The position numbers were made by a program, and so were the translations under genes. Of a stretch of 64,000 nucleotides of DNA, positions 8,038-17,353 are shown in pieces. The notes under the pieces were generated by a model that was not told the origin of the DNA, made no database searches, and saw only the letters and a program-made list of their open reading frames with translations. Location of the stretch: the NCBI RefSeq assembly GCF_031846485.1, contig NZ_JAVRHQ010000008.1:92214-156213 (forward strand). The letters run 5' to 3'. How positions within the stretch are numbered: position 1 is the first letter of the stretch; the number at the start of each line of letters is the position of its first letter. The stretch is from Autumnicola tepida. GTDB taxonomy: Bacteria > Bacteroidota > Bacteroidia > Flavobacteriales > Flavobacteriaceae.

Positions 8038-9162
8038 ATGAAGAAAACAAGTATTTTATTTTTATTCGCGATAGCACTTTCTTTTATCGCCTGTAATGAG
8101 GAATATCCCGATCTTGAGGATGGGCTTTATGCAGAATTTAAAACATCCAGGGGCCCTATTGTAGCTGAACTTTACTATGAACAAACTCCTCTTACCGTGG
8201 CAAGTTTTGTTTCCCTGGCTGAAGGGACCAATCCAATGGTAGACAGCACTTACCAGGGAAAACCTTTTTACGACGGAATTACCTTCCACAGGGTTATAGA
8301 TGGTTTTATGATTCAGGGTGGTGACCCCACAGGAACAGGTTCCGGTGGGCCAGGCTATCGTTTTCCAGACGAATTTAATGACAGCCTTCGCCATGATTCC
8401 AAGGGCATCCTTTCTATGGCAAATGCCGGCCCCGGCACCAATGGGAGTCAGTTTTTTATCACTCTTGCCCCTACCCCAAACCTAAACAACAGGCATACTG
8501 TTTTTGGAAAAGTGGTGAAAGGACTAGATGTTGTGGAAGCAATCGGAAAGGTGGAAACAGGCCCACGTGATAAGCCAACAGAAGATGTGACCATAAATAC
8601 CATTAATATCATTAAAAAAGGTAAAGAGGCAAAGAATTTTGACGCGCCGGAAACCTTTGAGACAGAACTTGCAAATATTAAAGCCGAAGAAGAGGAAGCT
8701 GCGAGAAAAATGGAAGAAGCAAAAGCCGAAACCGCGCAGCAACTGCAGGAAATGGAGGAAAAAGCAGATTCCCTGGACACGGGATTAAAAATCTATTTTG
8801 AAGAAAAAGGAGAAGGCCCTAAACCTCAAAATGGCCAGCGGGTTGGCGTGCTTTACGAAGGTTACTATACCGATGGTGGTATTTTTGACACTAATGTAGA
8901 AGACGTTGCCAAAGAAACCGGCACTTTTAATGAACAACGAGCAGCGCAGGGTGGATATGCGCCAATGTACATTCCTTATGGCCCCGATGCTCCAATGATC
9001 CCTGGGTTTAACCAGGCACTGGAACAAATGCAGGTTGGCGATGAAGCCGTGGTATTTATCCCAAGCCATTTGGCTTACGGAGAGCGAGGCAGAGGCCCTA
9101 TCCCTCCAAATACAGACCTTGTATTTCGTATAAAACTTACAGACATCCAGGAACAACAATAA
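8038..9162 (+). CDS. Cyclophilin-FKBP fusion lipoprotein (peptidylprolyl isomerase)
   Basis: A 374-residue lipoprotein (acceptor Cys 19 in FIACNEE) with two unrelated proline isomerase folds. Residues about 30-195 are a cyclophilin with FHRVIDGFMIQGGDP, NGSQFFITLAP and NNRHTVFGKVV. Residues about 205-250 are an alanine- and glutamate-rich helical linker. Residues about 255-373 are an FKBP domain with VGVLYEGYYTDGG, FNQALEQMQVGDEA, IPSHLAYGERG and the terminal PNTDLVFRIKL. Both look catalytically complete. It sits three bases after gldI and ends before a strong hairpin, so nrnA-gldI-PPIase is one transcript. It is likely a chaperone for proteins exported to the periplasm or outer membrane. Confidence 0.93.
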   Translation: MKKTSILFLFAIALSFIACNEEYPDLEDGLYAEFKTSRGPIVAELYYEQTPLTVASFVSLAEGTNPMVDSTYQGKPFYDGITFHRVIDGFMIQGGDPTGTGSGGPGYRFPDEFNDSLRHDSKGILSMANAGPGTNGSQFFITLAPTPNLNNRHTVFGKVVKGLDVVEAIGKVETGPRDKPTEDVTINTINIIKKGKEAKNFDAPETFETELANIKAEEEEAARKMEEAKAETAQQLQEMEEKADSLDTGLKIYFEEKGEGPKPQNGQRVGVLYEGYYTDGGIFDTNVEDVAKETGTFNEQRAAQGGYAPMYIPYGPDAPMIPGFNQALEQMQVGDEAVVFIPSHLAYGERGRGPIPPNTDLVFRIKLTDIQEQQ

Positions 9163-9180
9163 AACCAGAATGTTTTATAA

Positions 9181-9214
9181 ATAGAAAAAGCCCGCGATAA
9201 CGGGCTTTTTCTAT
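9181..9214. terminator. Bidirectional terminator
   Basis: A perfect 14-base-pair inverted repeat (ATAGAAAAAGCCCG, six-base loop, exact complement) with T-runs in both directions. It lies between the convergent PPIase and dipeptidase genes and can serve both. Confidence 0.92.
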
Positions 9215-9245
9215 TTACTAATTTTCCCGAAAAATTAGGTTACTC

Positions 9246-10706
9246 TTATTTCTTCGGGATATTCTTAAGGATTTCCTGTACAAATTTCCAGTACTTTTTT
9301 GCTGAAGAAATGCTGGCGCGTTCATCTGGAGAATGCGCGCCCCTTATGGTTGGGCCAAAAGAAATCATATCCATTTCGGGATAATGGCTTCCAATAATTC
9401 CACATTCCAGGCCTGCGTGGCAGGCGGCAACATCGGCCTTTTCCTTATTCAGTTTTTGGTAAATCTCATCTGCAACTTTTAAAATAGCAGACTCCCGGTT
9501 TGGCTGCCAGCCAGGATATTCCCCTGAAAATTTCACCTTAAAACCGGCAAGTTCAAACGAAGCTTCAAGGCTATTGGCAAGGTCGTCTCGGGAAGATTCC
9601 ACAGAAGAACGGGTAAGACAATTAATTTCTATCCTGCCCTCTTCGGCCACAATCTTAGCAATATTATTGGAGGCTTCCACCAGGCCTTCAATATCGGGGC
9701 TCATTCGGTACACGCCGTTATGCGCCGCGGAAACGGCCTTTAAAAAATCCTGCTGGTCTTCCACCTTCATCACATTTTCCGGTACATCAGCTTCAGAAAT
9801 ACTAATATCAAGATTTGGCTCCAGGTTTTTATACTCCGCTTTAATTTCGTCGATGTGGATCATGTTCTCATTCAGAAAAGGTTCCATATCTGCTTTATCC
9901 ACAACCACAAGCGCTTCAGCTTCTCGGGGAATGGCATTGCGCAGGCCGCCGCCATTGAATTTGGACAAACGCAGGCCGTAATCGCGGTAAGAATCATAAA
10001 GCACACGGGTAAGCAGCTTATTGGCATTTCCCAGTCCTTTAATGATGTCCATCCCGGAATGGCCACCTTTTAAACCTTTTACTTTAATAAGATACCCAAT
10101 AGAATTATCGGGGGTATGCTCTTCTTCATATTCCCTGATGGCCGTAATATCCACTCCCCCGGCGCAACCTATTCCTATTTCATCATCTTCTTCGGTATCG
10201 AGGTTAAGGAGAATCTCCCCCTGCAGCATTTCAGGATCCAGGCCTTTGGCGCCGGTCATCCCGGTTTCTTCATCTACCGTAAAAAGCGCTTCTAAAGCTG
10301 GATGTTCTATTTCCTTACTTTCAAGAATGGCCATAATTGTCGCCACGCCAAGTCCATTATCTGCACCTAGTGTGGTTCCTTTTGCACGCACCCAGTCTTC
10401 ATCTACATACATTTCTATACCCTGGGTTTCAAAATCGAATTTAGTATCGTTATTTTTTTGATGCACCATGTCCAGATGGGACTGCAGCACCACCGGTTTT
10501 CTGTCTTCCATCCCGGCCGTGGCGGGTTTTCTTATCACCACATTACCGGTATCATCTACCAAAGTTTCAAGATCATTTTTGTTGCCGAAGTTTTTCATAA
10601 ATTCTATAACCCGCTCCTCTTTTTTTGAGGCTCTGGGGACTTCGTTTAAATCGGCGAAATTCTTCCATAGTTCTTTAGGCTCCAGGGCCCTAATTTCTTC
10701 ATTCAT
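9246..10706 (-). CDS. pepD: Aminoacyl-histidine dipeptidase / cytosol non-specific dipeptidase (M20C)
   Basis: PepD-family enzymes are dinuclear zinc dipeptidases that split carnosine-like and other dipeptides in the cytoplasm. From the ATG at 10706 the protein has 486 residues. Metal and catalytic motifs are QSHLDMVHQ (H77, D79), LGADNGLG (D116), TVDEETGMTG (E146, E147), LNLDTEEDDEI, and GAHSPDERA near the C-terminus; CHAGLECG is also typical of M20C. A longer frame starting with GTG at 10730 is rejected because that codon touches the TACATTTG promoter element at 10730-10737. The gene diverges from the DUF3810 gene and ends at the bidirectional terminator. Confidence 0.95.
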   Translation of the reverse strand: MNEEIRALEPKELWKNFADLNEVPRASKKEERVIEFMKNFGNKNDLETLVDDTGNVVIRKPATAGMEDRKPVVLQSHLDMVHQKNNDTKFDFETQGIEMYVDEDWVRAKGTTLGADNGLGVATIMAILESKEIEHPALEALFTVDEETGMTGAKGLDPEMLQGEILLNLDTEEDDEIGIGCAGGVDITAIREYEEEHTPDNSIGYLIKVKGLKGGHSGMDIIKGLGNANKLLTRVLYDSYRDYGLRLSKFNGGGLRNAIPREAEALVVVDKADMEPFLNENMIHIDEIKAEYKNLEPNLDISISEADVPENVMKVEDQQDFLKAVSAAHNGVYRMSPDIEGLVEASNNIAKIVAEEGRIEINCLTRSSVESSRDDLANSLEASFELAGFKVKFSGEYPGWQPNRESAILKVADEIYQKLNKEKADVAACHAGLECGIIGSHYPEMDMISFGPTIRGAHSPDERASISSAKKYWKFVQEILKNIPKK

Positions 10707-10729
10707 TGTCTTATATTTTGGTATATTCA

Positions 10730-10737
10730 CAAATGTA
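10730..10737 (-). promoter_or_regulatory. Putative -7 element (TACATTTG) of the dipeptidase gene
   Basis: The minus-strand octamer TACATTTG matches TAnnTTTG exactly and lies 23 bases before the ATG at 10706. No clear TTG is seen at the -33 distance. It supports the shorter protein start. Confidence 0.55.
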
Positions 10738-10794
10738 TTGGTAATTGCCTAAGTTCTAAAATTTGAGGCGAAATATTAATTGTATTTTAAGCTT

Positions 10795-11874
10795 GTGAAG
10801 AGAAAATCTACCCTTATCCTTGCATTACTTCTGCCGCTGCAGATTATTTTTATAAAAATCATCTCCAATTATCCACAATTCGTGGAAACCTGGTACAGCA
10901 AAACACTCTATCCTGAAATTTCACGGATTATGAGAATAAGCCTTGGAATTTTGCCGTTTTCCCTTGGCGATTTTCTCTATGCCTTTTTGGTGATTTCTAT
11001 TATAAGATGGTTGGTTATAAGAATCAGGCAGCGCTTTAAAAATCCGAAGAAATGGATCTTGGAAGCATTTGCCACCCTCTCCATTATCTATGCCTGCTTC
11101 AATATTTTTTGGGGCTACAATTATTACCGCCTGCCTTTGCACCAATCCCTGGGTATAGATAATGAATATTCCACGGAAGAATTGATCAGGCTTACAGAAA
11201 GCCTTATTTCCAGGTCCAACGCTATTCATTCTGAACTTGCTGAAAGCGATTCGGTAAAGATCGATATGCCTTATGATAAAAATGAACTTTTTGATATTAC
11301 TCTTAAAGGCTACACCAATATCAAAAAACAATATCCTGAACTCACCTATGAAGGGGAGAGCCTGAAGCGTTCCCTGTATAGTATTCCGCTTTCCTATATG
11401 GGCTTTAACGGTTATCTTAATCCACTAACCAACGAGGCCCAGGTAAACACTATTATTGTTCCTTATAAAATTCCCACCACCGCCAGTCATGAAATTGGCC
11501 ACCAGCTTGGGTTTGCCAAAGAAAATGAAGCCAATTTTATCGCCTGCCTGGCCACTATGAACCATCCCGACCCTTACTTCAGGTACTCCGGGTTTACCTT
11601 TGCCCTTAGTTATTGTTTAAATGAATTGTACCGCAGAGATAAGGAGCAAACCGATGAAATTATAAAAACAATCCATCCCGGGATTTTGGCAAATTACAGG
11701 GAAGTGCAGGAGTTCTGGCTGAAGCATCAAAATCCGCTGGAGCCCATGTTCCAGATGTTCTATAATCATTATCTCATTGCCAATAACCAGGCAGAGGGGA
11801 TGAAAAGCTATAGTTATGTGGTGGCGCTCCTGGTTAATTACTTCGAAGATCCTGAAACTCAATTCCAGCTATAG
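10795..11874 (+). CDS. DUF3810 membrane-bound putative zinc metallopeptidase
   Basis: A 359-residue DUF3810 protein. The N-terminal third has about three hydrophobic segments (LILALLLPLQIIFIKII; GDFLYAFLVISIIRWLVI; ATLSIIYACFNIFWG), after which a soluble domain carries SHEIGHQLGF, the HExxH zinc motif, followed by E in KENEANF, as in gluzincin peptidases. DUF3810 is common in Bacteroidota and has no settled function that I can name; peptidase activity is inferred from the motif. GTG at 10795 is preferred because homologues as I recall them begin with a short basic KRKS-like segment just before the first membrane helix; a TTG at 10780 would add five residues. It is divergent from pepD. Confidence 0.82.
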   Translation: MKRKSTLILALLLPLQIIFIKIISNYPQFVETWYSKTLYPEISRIMRISLGILPFSLGDFLYAFLVISIIRWLVIRIRQRFKNPKKWILEAFATLSIIYACFNIFWGYNYYRLPLHQSLGIDNEYSTEELIRLTESLISRSNAIHSELAESDSVKIDMPYDKNELFDITLKGYTNIKKQYPELTYEGESLKRSLYSIPLSYMGFNGYLNPLTNEAQVNTIIVPYKIPTTASHEIGHQLGFAKENEANFIACLATMNHPDPYFRYSGFTFALSYCLNELYRRDKEQTDEIIKTIHPGILANYREVQEFWLKHQNPLEPMFQMFYNHYLIANNQAEGMKSYSYVVALLVNYFEDPETQFQL

Positions 11875-11949
11875 CAGAATTTTTATTAAAATTTTGCTAA
11901 ATTGAGCGCTTCTTAATTTTACCCTAAACTTAAATAAATCACGGTTTTT

Positions 11950-14922
11950 ATGAGATTAAAACTACTGGTGTGTTTCTTTTTGCTTGCAGCAGTACAGCTG
12001 AAGGCACAGGAATACTTCCCAAAGAACGACGGGGTCAAGTCCCGAAATACAAATTATACCGTTTTTAAAAACGCGAAAATTCATGTAGACCCCACTTCAG
12101 TTATTCAAAATGGCATGTTTGCCGTTCAGGATGGCAAAATCACCGCGGTTGGAAAGAACATTTCTGTCCCGGATAACAGCGTTGTGATAGACCTCGAAGG
12201 AAAGGAAGTTTATCCTTCATTTATAGATCTTTACAGCGATTTTGGGATTCCTAAGCCAAAAAGAGCAGAAAGCAACAGCGATCAGCCACAATATGATGCG
12301 GGCCGCGAAGGTTATTACTGGAATGACCATATTCGCCCTGAAACCAATGCAGTGGCACAATTCAGCTATGATAAAGAGAGCGCTTCCAAACTTCACAAAG
12401 CAGGCTTTGGTGTGGTAAACACCCATGTTCCCGATGGCATTGTTCGTGGAACAGGAACTCTGGTTGCCCTAAATCCTGAAGGCACCGAAGGAGACCGTAT
12501 TCTCAGGGACCGTTCTGCGCAATATTTATCTTTTGATAAAAGCGTGCAGTCCCGGCAGTCTTACCCAACTTCCATTATGGGTGCCATGGCGCTGTTGAGA
12601 CAGGTTTATCTTGATGCCGACTGGTATGCCGGTGGGAATGCCGATAATACAGACCTTGCCCTGGAAGCTCTAAACAACAATAAAAACCTGGTTCAGATTT
12701 TCGCCACAGACAATTTGCTTGACGAATTTCGCGCCGACAAGTTGGGTGATGAATTCGGGATTCAGTATGTGATTCTTGGGAACGGGAGCGAATACAAGCG
12801 CCTGGATAAGGCAAAGAGCACTGGTGCCACCTATATTGTCCCGCTGAATTTCCCGGATGCTTACGATGTTGAAAATCCTTTTATGGCAGAACATGTAAGC
12901 CTGGAAGATATGAAACACTGGAACCAGGCGCCAGCCAACCTTAAAATGATGGCCGATAAAAAAGTGCCTTTTACCCTTACCACTAAAGGGATTGATGCTG
13001 AAAAAGATTTCAGGAAAAACCTTTTAAAAGCTATTGAGTACGGCCTTGGCAAAGAAGATGCCCTTGCGGCTTTAACAACCATTCCCGCGAAGGTTATTGG
13101 AGAAGAAGGAAGCCTTGGTGAAATTAAAGAAGGTGCCTGGGCAAATTTTATCATTACCTCCGGGGATTACTTTGATGAGGAAAGCAGCCTTTATGAGAAC
13201 TGGGTGCAGGGAAAAAGAGCGGTAATTGAAGATATGAACACTACTCCTATTACCGGAGAATATGACCTGAAGCTGGATGGAAATTCTTATACGCTGAATA
13301 TTTCAGGAGAGCCAACAAGCCCTAAGGCAGAAGTAAAACTTGGAGACACAAAAATTGGTTCAAAACTAAGTTTTGATGATAACTGGATAAACCTGTTGCT
13401 TTCTTCGCCAGATACAACAAAAACAGAATTCATCAGGCTGGTGGCCAATGTACCTTCGGAAACAAATACCATTTCAGGCAAGGCAATTCTTCCAGGCGGC
13501 AGGGAAACTTCATTTACTGCTGTTAAATCTTCCGCAGAAAAAGATTCCGAAGAAGATAAAAAAGATAAAGAACATCCTGAAGTGCTGCCTGTAACCTTTC
13601 CAAATAAAGCTTACGGATTCACAGAATTGCCTGAACAACAAGACGTGCTTTTCAAAAACGCAACAGTATGGACAGGCGAAGCTGAAGGAACATTGGAAAA
13701 TACGGATGTGCTGGTTAGAGACGGAAAAATTGCCAAAATTGGTAAAGACCTTAATGCAGGCCGGGCAAAAGTGATAGATGCCACGGGAAAACACCTTACT
13801 GCCGGGATAATAGATGAACATTCGCACCTGGCTGCTTCTGCAATTAACGAAGCCGGGCAAAATTCTTCAGCAGAAGTAAGTATGGAAGATGTGGTAGATC
13901 CTACCGATATTGGTATTTACTACGACCTGGCAGGTGGCGTGACATCCATGCAGATACTTCATGGTTCAGCCAATCCCATTGGTGGCCGTTCTGCAATTGT
14001 AAAGTTGAAATGGGGAGAAGACGCGGAAGATATGATCTACGATAACGCTCCAAAATTTATAAAATTCGCCCTTGGAGAAAATGTAAAACAATCCAACTGG
14101 GGCAGCAATGTGCGCTTTCCACAAACCAGGATGGGTGTGGAGCAGGTGTTCACAGATTACTTTAGCCGCGCCAGGGCCTATGAAGCTGAAAAAGCCAGAG
14201 GTGGAGACGATTTTAGAAAAGATATTGAAATGGAAACCCTGGTGGAAATCCTTAATGGCGAACGTTTTGTAACCTCTCACTCCTACATTCAGAGTGAAAT
14301 TAATATGCTGATGAAAGTGGCTGAAAATTTTGATTTTAACATCAATACCTTCACCCATATTCTTGAGGGTTATAAGGTGGCGGATAAAATGAAGGCACAC
14401 GGCGTTGGCGGCTCTACATTTTCTGATTGGTGGGCCTATAAATATGAAGTGAACGACGCTATTCCTTATAACGCGGCGATTATGCACAGCCAGGGCATTA
14501 CGGTAGCCATTAATAGCGATGATGCCGAAATGAGCCGCAGGCTAAACCAGGAAGCAGCGAAAAGTGTAAAATACGGAGGTGTTTCTGAAGAGGAAGCCTG
14601 GAAATTTGTAACGCTTAATCCCGCAAAACTGCTTCATATAGATGACCGTGTGGGAAGTATTAAAACTGGAAAAGATGCCGATTTGGTGCTTTGGAACAAC
14701 CACCCGCTTTCCATTTATGCCAAACCGGAAAAAACAATGATTGAAGGAGTGGTGTATTTTGATGTTGAACGGGATAAGGAAATGCAAGAGCAGATAGAAC
14801 AGGAAAGAAGCAAATTGATCACTCAAATGCTAAAGGCCAAAAATGAAGGAGTGAAAACGCAACCGGTCACTAAAAAAGAAGAAACACGTATTCATTGTAA
14901 TACGCTGGAAGAAATCCACTAA
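11950..14922 (+). CDS. Secreted double-domain amidohydrolase
   Basis: A 990-residue exported protein (signal peptide about residues 1-19, ending LKAQ) that contains two amidohydrolase-like halves joined by a small beta-rich, charged linker (about 440-560, with many D, E and K). The C-terminal half (from about 575) keeps the metal-dependent hydrolase ligands: H624 and H626 in DEHSHLAAS, H777, H803 and D857 in NSDDAEMSRR. The N-terminal half has the composite-domain start (GKEVYPSFIDLYSD) but Y95 and D97 replace the two histidines. The substrate is unknown; family members act on imidazolonepropionate-like, dipeptide or cyclic amide substrates. It is followed after 10 bases by a second family member. 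Confidence 0.9.
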   Translation: MRLKLLVCFFLLAAVQLKAQEYFPKNDGVKSRNTNYTVFKNAKIHVDPTSVIQNGMFAVQDGKITAVGKNISVPDNSVVIDLEGKEVYPSFIDLYSDFGIPKPKRAESNSDQPQYDAGREGYYWNDHIRPETNAVAQFSYDKESASKLHKAGFGVVNTHVPDGIVRGTGTLVALNPEGTEGDRILRDRSAQYLSFDKSVQSRQSYPTSIMGAMALLRQVYLDADWYAGGNADNTDLALEALNNNKNLVQIFATDNLLDEFRADKLGDEFGIQYVILGNGSEYKRLDKAKSTGATYIVPLNFPDAYDVENPFMAEHVSLEDMKHWNQAPANLKMMADKKVPFTLTTKGIDAEKDFRKNLLKAIEYGLGKEDALAALTTIPAKVIGEEGSLGEIKEGAWANFIITSGDYFDEESSLYENWVQGKRAVIEDMNTTPITGEYDLKLDGNSYTLNISGEPTSPKAEVKLGDTKIGSKLSFDDNWINLLLSSPDTTKTEFIRLVANVPSETNTISGKAILPGGRETSFTAVKSSAEKDSEEDKKDKEHPEVLPVTFPNKAYGFTELPEQQDVLFKNATVWTGEAEGTLENTDVLVRDGKIAKIGKDLNAGRAKVIDATGKHLTAGIIDEHSHLAASAINEAGQNSSAEVSMEDVVDPTDIGIYYDLAGGVTSMQILHGSANPIGGRSAIVKLKWGEDAEDMIYDNAPKFIKFALGENVKQSNWGSNVRFPQTRMGVEQVFTDYFSRARAYEAEKARGGDDFRKDIEMETLVEILNGERFVTSHSYIQSEINMLMKVAENFDFNINTFTHILEGYKVADKMKAHGVGGSTFSDWWAYKYEVNDAIPYNAAIMHSQGITVAINSDDAEMSRRLNQEAAKSVKYGGVSEEEAWKFVTLNPAKLLHIDDRVGSIKTGKDADLVLWNNHPLSIYAKPEKTMIEGVVYFDVERDKEMQEQIEQERSKLITQMLKAKNEGVKTQPVTKKEETRIHCNTLEEIH

Positions 14923-14932
14923 AATTTAAGAA

Positions 14933-16243
14933 ATGAAATTTTTAAAAATAACATTCATTACAGCGCTTATTTCCTTCTGCGGAAATCTGAGCGCGCAGCA
15001 AACACCCGCGCCGGAGCAAACCGAGCCGGTAACTATTGTTGGGGCCACAGCACATATTGGAAACGGCGAAGTGATAGAAAACAGCCTTATAATTTTTAAG
15101 GATGGTAAGATCACCCAGATAATGTCTGCTAACAGTACAAAAATGCAGTATCCGGGACAAATTATTGAAGCCAAAGGCAAACATGTTTACCCGGGATTTA
15201 TCGCGCCAAACTCAACATTGGGACTGGTTGAAATTGACGCGGTAAGAGCTACTGATGATGAAGATGAAATAGGTACCATGCTGCCAAACGTAAGAAGTTT
15301 AATTGCCTATAATGCCGAAAGTAAAGTGGTGGAAAGCATGCGGCCAAACGGCGTATTGATTGGCCAGATCACCCCTCGTGGTGGCAGGATTTCCGGCACT
15401 TCTTCTATTGTTCAGTTTGACGCCTGGAACTGGGAAGATGCCGTAATAAAAGAAAATGACGGACTGCACATTAACTGGCCAAACAGTTTTAGAAGAGGCC
15501 GCTGGTGGGCTGGAGAAGAACGTGGCATGAAAGAAAACAAGGAATATAAGAACGAAGTCCTGGAACTTTCAGACTTTTTCGCGGCTGCAAGGGCCTATGT
15601 AAACGGGGACAGAAAAATCCCAAACCTGCCCTACGCTGCCATGGAAGATGTTTTTACAGGGAAGAAAAAGGTATTTGTTCATGTAGACGGCGAGAAAGAA
15701 ATCACCGATGTAATTCAGTTTAAGAAAGAGCAAAATCTTGAAGGATTGGTAATTGTAGGTGGAAATCAGGCGCTTGCCGTTGCAGATAAACTGAAGGAAA
15801 ATAACATTCCGGTGCTGGTAAACCGTCCTCACCGTACTCCTGAAGAGGAAGATGAAGATTACGATATGCCTTACAAACTTGCAAAATTACTAACCGATAA
15901 AGGAGTGCTTGTTGGCCTGGAAAGCAGCGGGAGCATGGAAAGAATGAGCACCAGAAACCTGCCGTTTTATGCCGGTACCGTTGCAGCCTTTGGTTTGGAT
16001 AAGGAAGAAGCTCTAAAGCTTATCACTTCCAACAATGCCAGAATTTTAGGAATAGACGGCACAGCAGGAACTTTAGAAGAAGGGAAAGACGCCACTTTAT
16101 TTATTTCTGATGGGGACGCGCTGGATATGCGTACCAACATTTTAAGTCATGCCTATATACAGGGCCGGGAAGTAAGCCTGGAAACCCACCAAACCGAACT
16201 TTGGAAGCGGTACATGGGCAAATATGAGAGGCAAAGTAAATAA
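14933..16243 (+). CDS. Secreted amidohydrolase-like protein, metal site degenerate
   Basis: A 436-residue exported protein (signal peptide through about GNLSAQ, residue 22). It shows the amidohydrolase composite architecture: TIVGATAHIGNGEVIENS and FKDGKITQI at the N-terminus, GKHVYPGFIAPNS, and a C-terminal ALKLITSNNARILGIDGTAGTLEEGKDA. The HxH metal motif after GFI is replaced by N93 and T95, so it resembles the N-terminal half of its upstream neighbour and may be a non-catalytic partner. The two genes are 10 bases apart and must be cotranscribed. A truncated ancestral duplication is the simplest explanation for the shared layout. Confidence 0.85.
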   Translation: MKFLKITFITALISFCGNLSAQQTPAPEQTEPVTIVGATAHIGNGEVIENSLIIFKDGKITQIMSANSTKMQYPGQIIEAKGKHVYPGFIAPNSTLGLVEIDAVRATDDEDEIGTMLPNVRSLIAYNAESKVVESMRPNGVLIGQITPRGGRISGTSSIVQFDAWNWEDAVIKENDGLHINWPNSFRRGRWWAGEERGMKENKEYKNEVLELSDFFAAARAYVNGDRKIPNLPYAAMEDVFTGKKKVFVHVDGEKEITDVIQFKKEQNLEGLVIVGGNQALAVADKLKENNIPVLVNRPHRTPEEEDEDYDMPYKLAKLLTDKGVLVGLESSGSMERMSTRNLPFYAGTVAAFGLDKEEALKLITSNNARILGIDGTAGTLEEGKDATLFISDGDALDMRTNILSHAYIQGREVSLETHQTELWKRYMGKYERQSK

Positions 16244-16291
16244 TTTTACATGTTGTCCCTAAACATGCATATAGCCGGATTGAAGAATTTT

Positions 16292-16378
16292 CCTGCAAGG
16301 TCTTTGCGACCTTGTAGGTTCTGATAGAAATACTGACTTATTCAAAATTTACACCTATAAGTTTTGCAACCTCGCAGG
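16292..16378. repeat. Pair of palindromic intergenic repeats (CCTGCAAGGTC type)
   Basis: The first copy, 16292-16318, is an 11-base inverted repeat CCTGCAAGGTC / GACCTTGTAGG around a five-base loop. A degenerate second copy in opposite orientation lies at 16354-16378 (minus strand CCTGCGAGGTTGC...TTATAGG). Similar CCTRCAAGGT palindromes are, as far as I recall, dispersed in other flavobacterial genomes. Confidence 0.7.
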
Positions 16379-16431
16379 AGATAAGAATAGGAATCGAAAT
16401 TATTATCATTTGATATAGTATTAGTTAATTT

Positions 16432-16470
16432 AAGAAAGGCCTTCGAAATTTTCGGAGGCTTTCTTTTTTT
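16432..16470 (+). terminator. Rho-independent terminator of the amidohydrolase pair
   Basis: Imperfect hairpin AGAAAGGCCTTCGAAA / TTTCGGAGGCTTTCT followed by seven T, just before the rRNA methyltransferase gene. Confidence 0.75.
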
Positions 16471-16497
16471 CAGGGATTATCTGTTTATTTTTACGCC

Positions 16498-17307
16498 ATG
16501 CATAAACAAATTTCAAGTCCGCACAATGCCGCCATAAAACGCCTGCTGCAGTTACAGGATAAGTCCCGCAACAGGAGAAAAGAAGGCGTTTTTGTAGTTG
16601 AAGGAATCCGGGAAACAGGGCTGGCCATAAAAGGAGGTTTCGATTTAATGGAAATTTATTTTTGTCCGGAATTATTTCCTGCGGAAGAACTTTCTACTTT
16701 AACTGAAAAATGCCAAATTCAGCCGAAAATTGTTGAAATCTCTTCTGAAGTTTATAATAAAATCGCTTACCGCGGAAGCACCGAAGGAATTATTGCCGTT
16801 TTTAAAGGTAAGACCACGGCATTGGAATCGCTGAAGTTTTCTTCGGAAAACCCACTGATTTTAGTAGCCGAAGCACCTGAAAAACCGGGAAATATTGGCG
16901 CCCTTTTAAGGACTGCCGATGCCGCAAGACTCGATGCCGTGTTAATCGCCAACCCCAAAACAGATCTATTTAACCCGAACATCATAAGGTCCAGCGTGGG
17001 AGGCGTTTTTACAAATAATGTGGCTACCGGCAGTACGGCTGAAATAATTTCGTTCCTGCAACGACAAAACATCAAAATTTACGCTGCCGCTTTGCAGTCT
17101 TCAAAAATATACGCTCAGGTAGATTTTACCCAAAGCGCCGCGATTGTGGTGGGCACCGAAGCAACGGGTTTAAGCCGGGAGTGGCTGGAAAATTCTACTC
17201 AAAATATTATAATTCCCATGAGCGGGGAGATAGATTCCATGAATGTTTCGGTGGCCGCGGGAATCCTGGTTTTTGAAGCGAAAAGACAGAGGGGGTTTAG
17301 GCTGTAG
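16498..17307 (+). CDS. TrmH/SpoU-family RNA 2'-O-methyltransferase
   Basis: A 269-residue SPOUT-class methyltransferase that places a 2'-O-methyl group on rRNA or tRNA. The N-terminal substrate-binding domain holds RRKEGVFVVEGIRE. The three SPOUT motifs follow: PGNIGALLRTADAA (motif 1, conserved N and R), IVVGTEATGLSREWL (motif 2) and IPMSGEIDSMNVSVAAGIL (motif 3), forming the trefoil knot that binds S-adenosylmethionine. The closest named relatives are the RlmB/TsnR-type enzymes; which nucleotide is modified cannot be told from sequence alone. It begins shortly after a terminator, so it has its own promoter; TATTTTTA at 16486-16493 is a near-consensus -7 but almost touches the start codon. 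Confidence 0.92.
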   Translation: MHKQISSPHNAAIKRLLQLQDKSRNRRKEGVFVVEGIRETGLAIKGGFDLMEIYFCPELFPAEELSTLTEKCQIQPKIVEISSEVYNKIAYRGSTEGIIAVFKGKTTALESLKFSSENPLILVAEAPEKPGNIGALLRTADAARLDAVLIANPKTDLFNPNIIRSSVGGVFTNNVATGSTAEIISFLQRQNIKIYAAALQSSKIYAQVDFTQSAAIVVGTEATGLSREWLENSTQNIIIPMSGEIDSMNVSVAAGILVFEAKRQRGFRL

Positions 17308-17353
17308 AATGTAGAAAGGATAAAAATAGTTTTCAATATAAAAAGAAAAGCAA

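Noticed and set aside
10868..10876. DnaA-box-like TTATCCACA
   Set aside because: A single copy inside the DUF3810 coding region, with no cluster, AT-rich unwinding element or dnaA nearby; not an origin.
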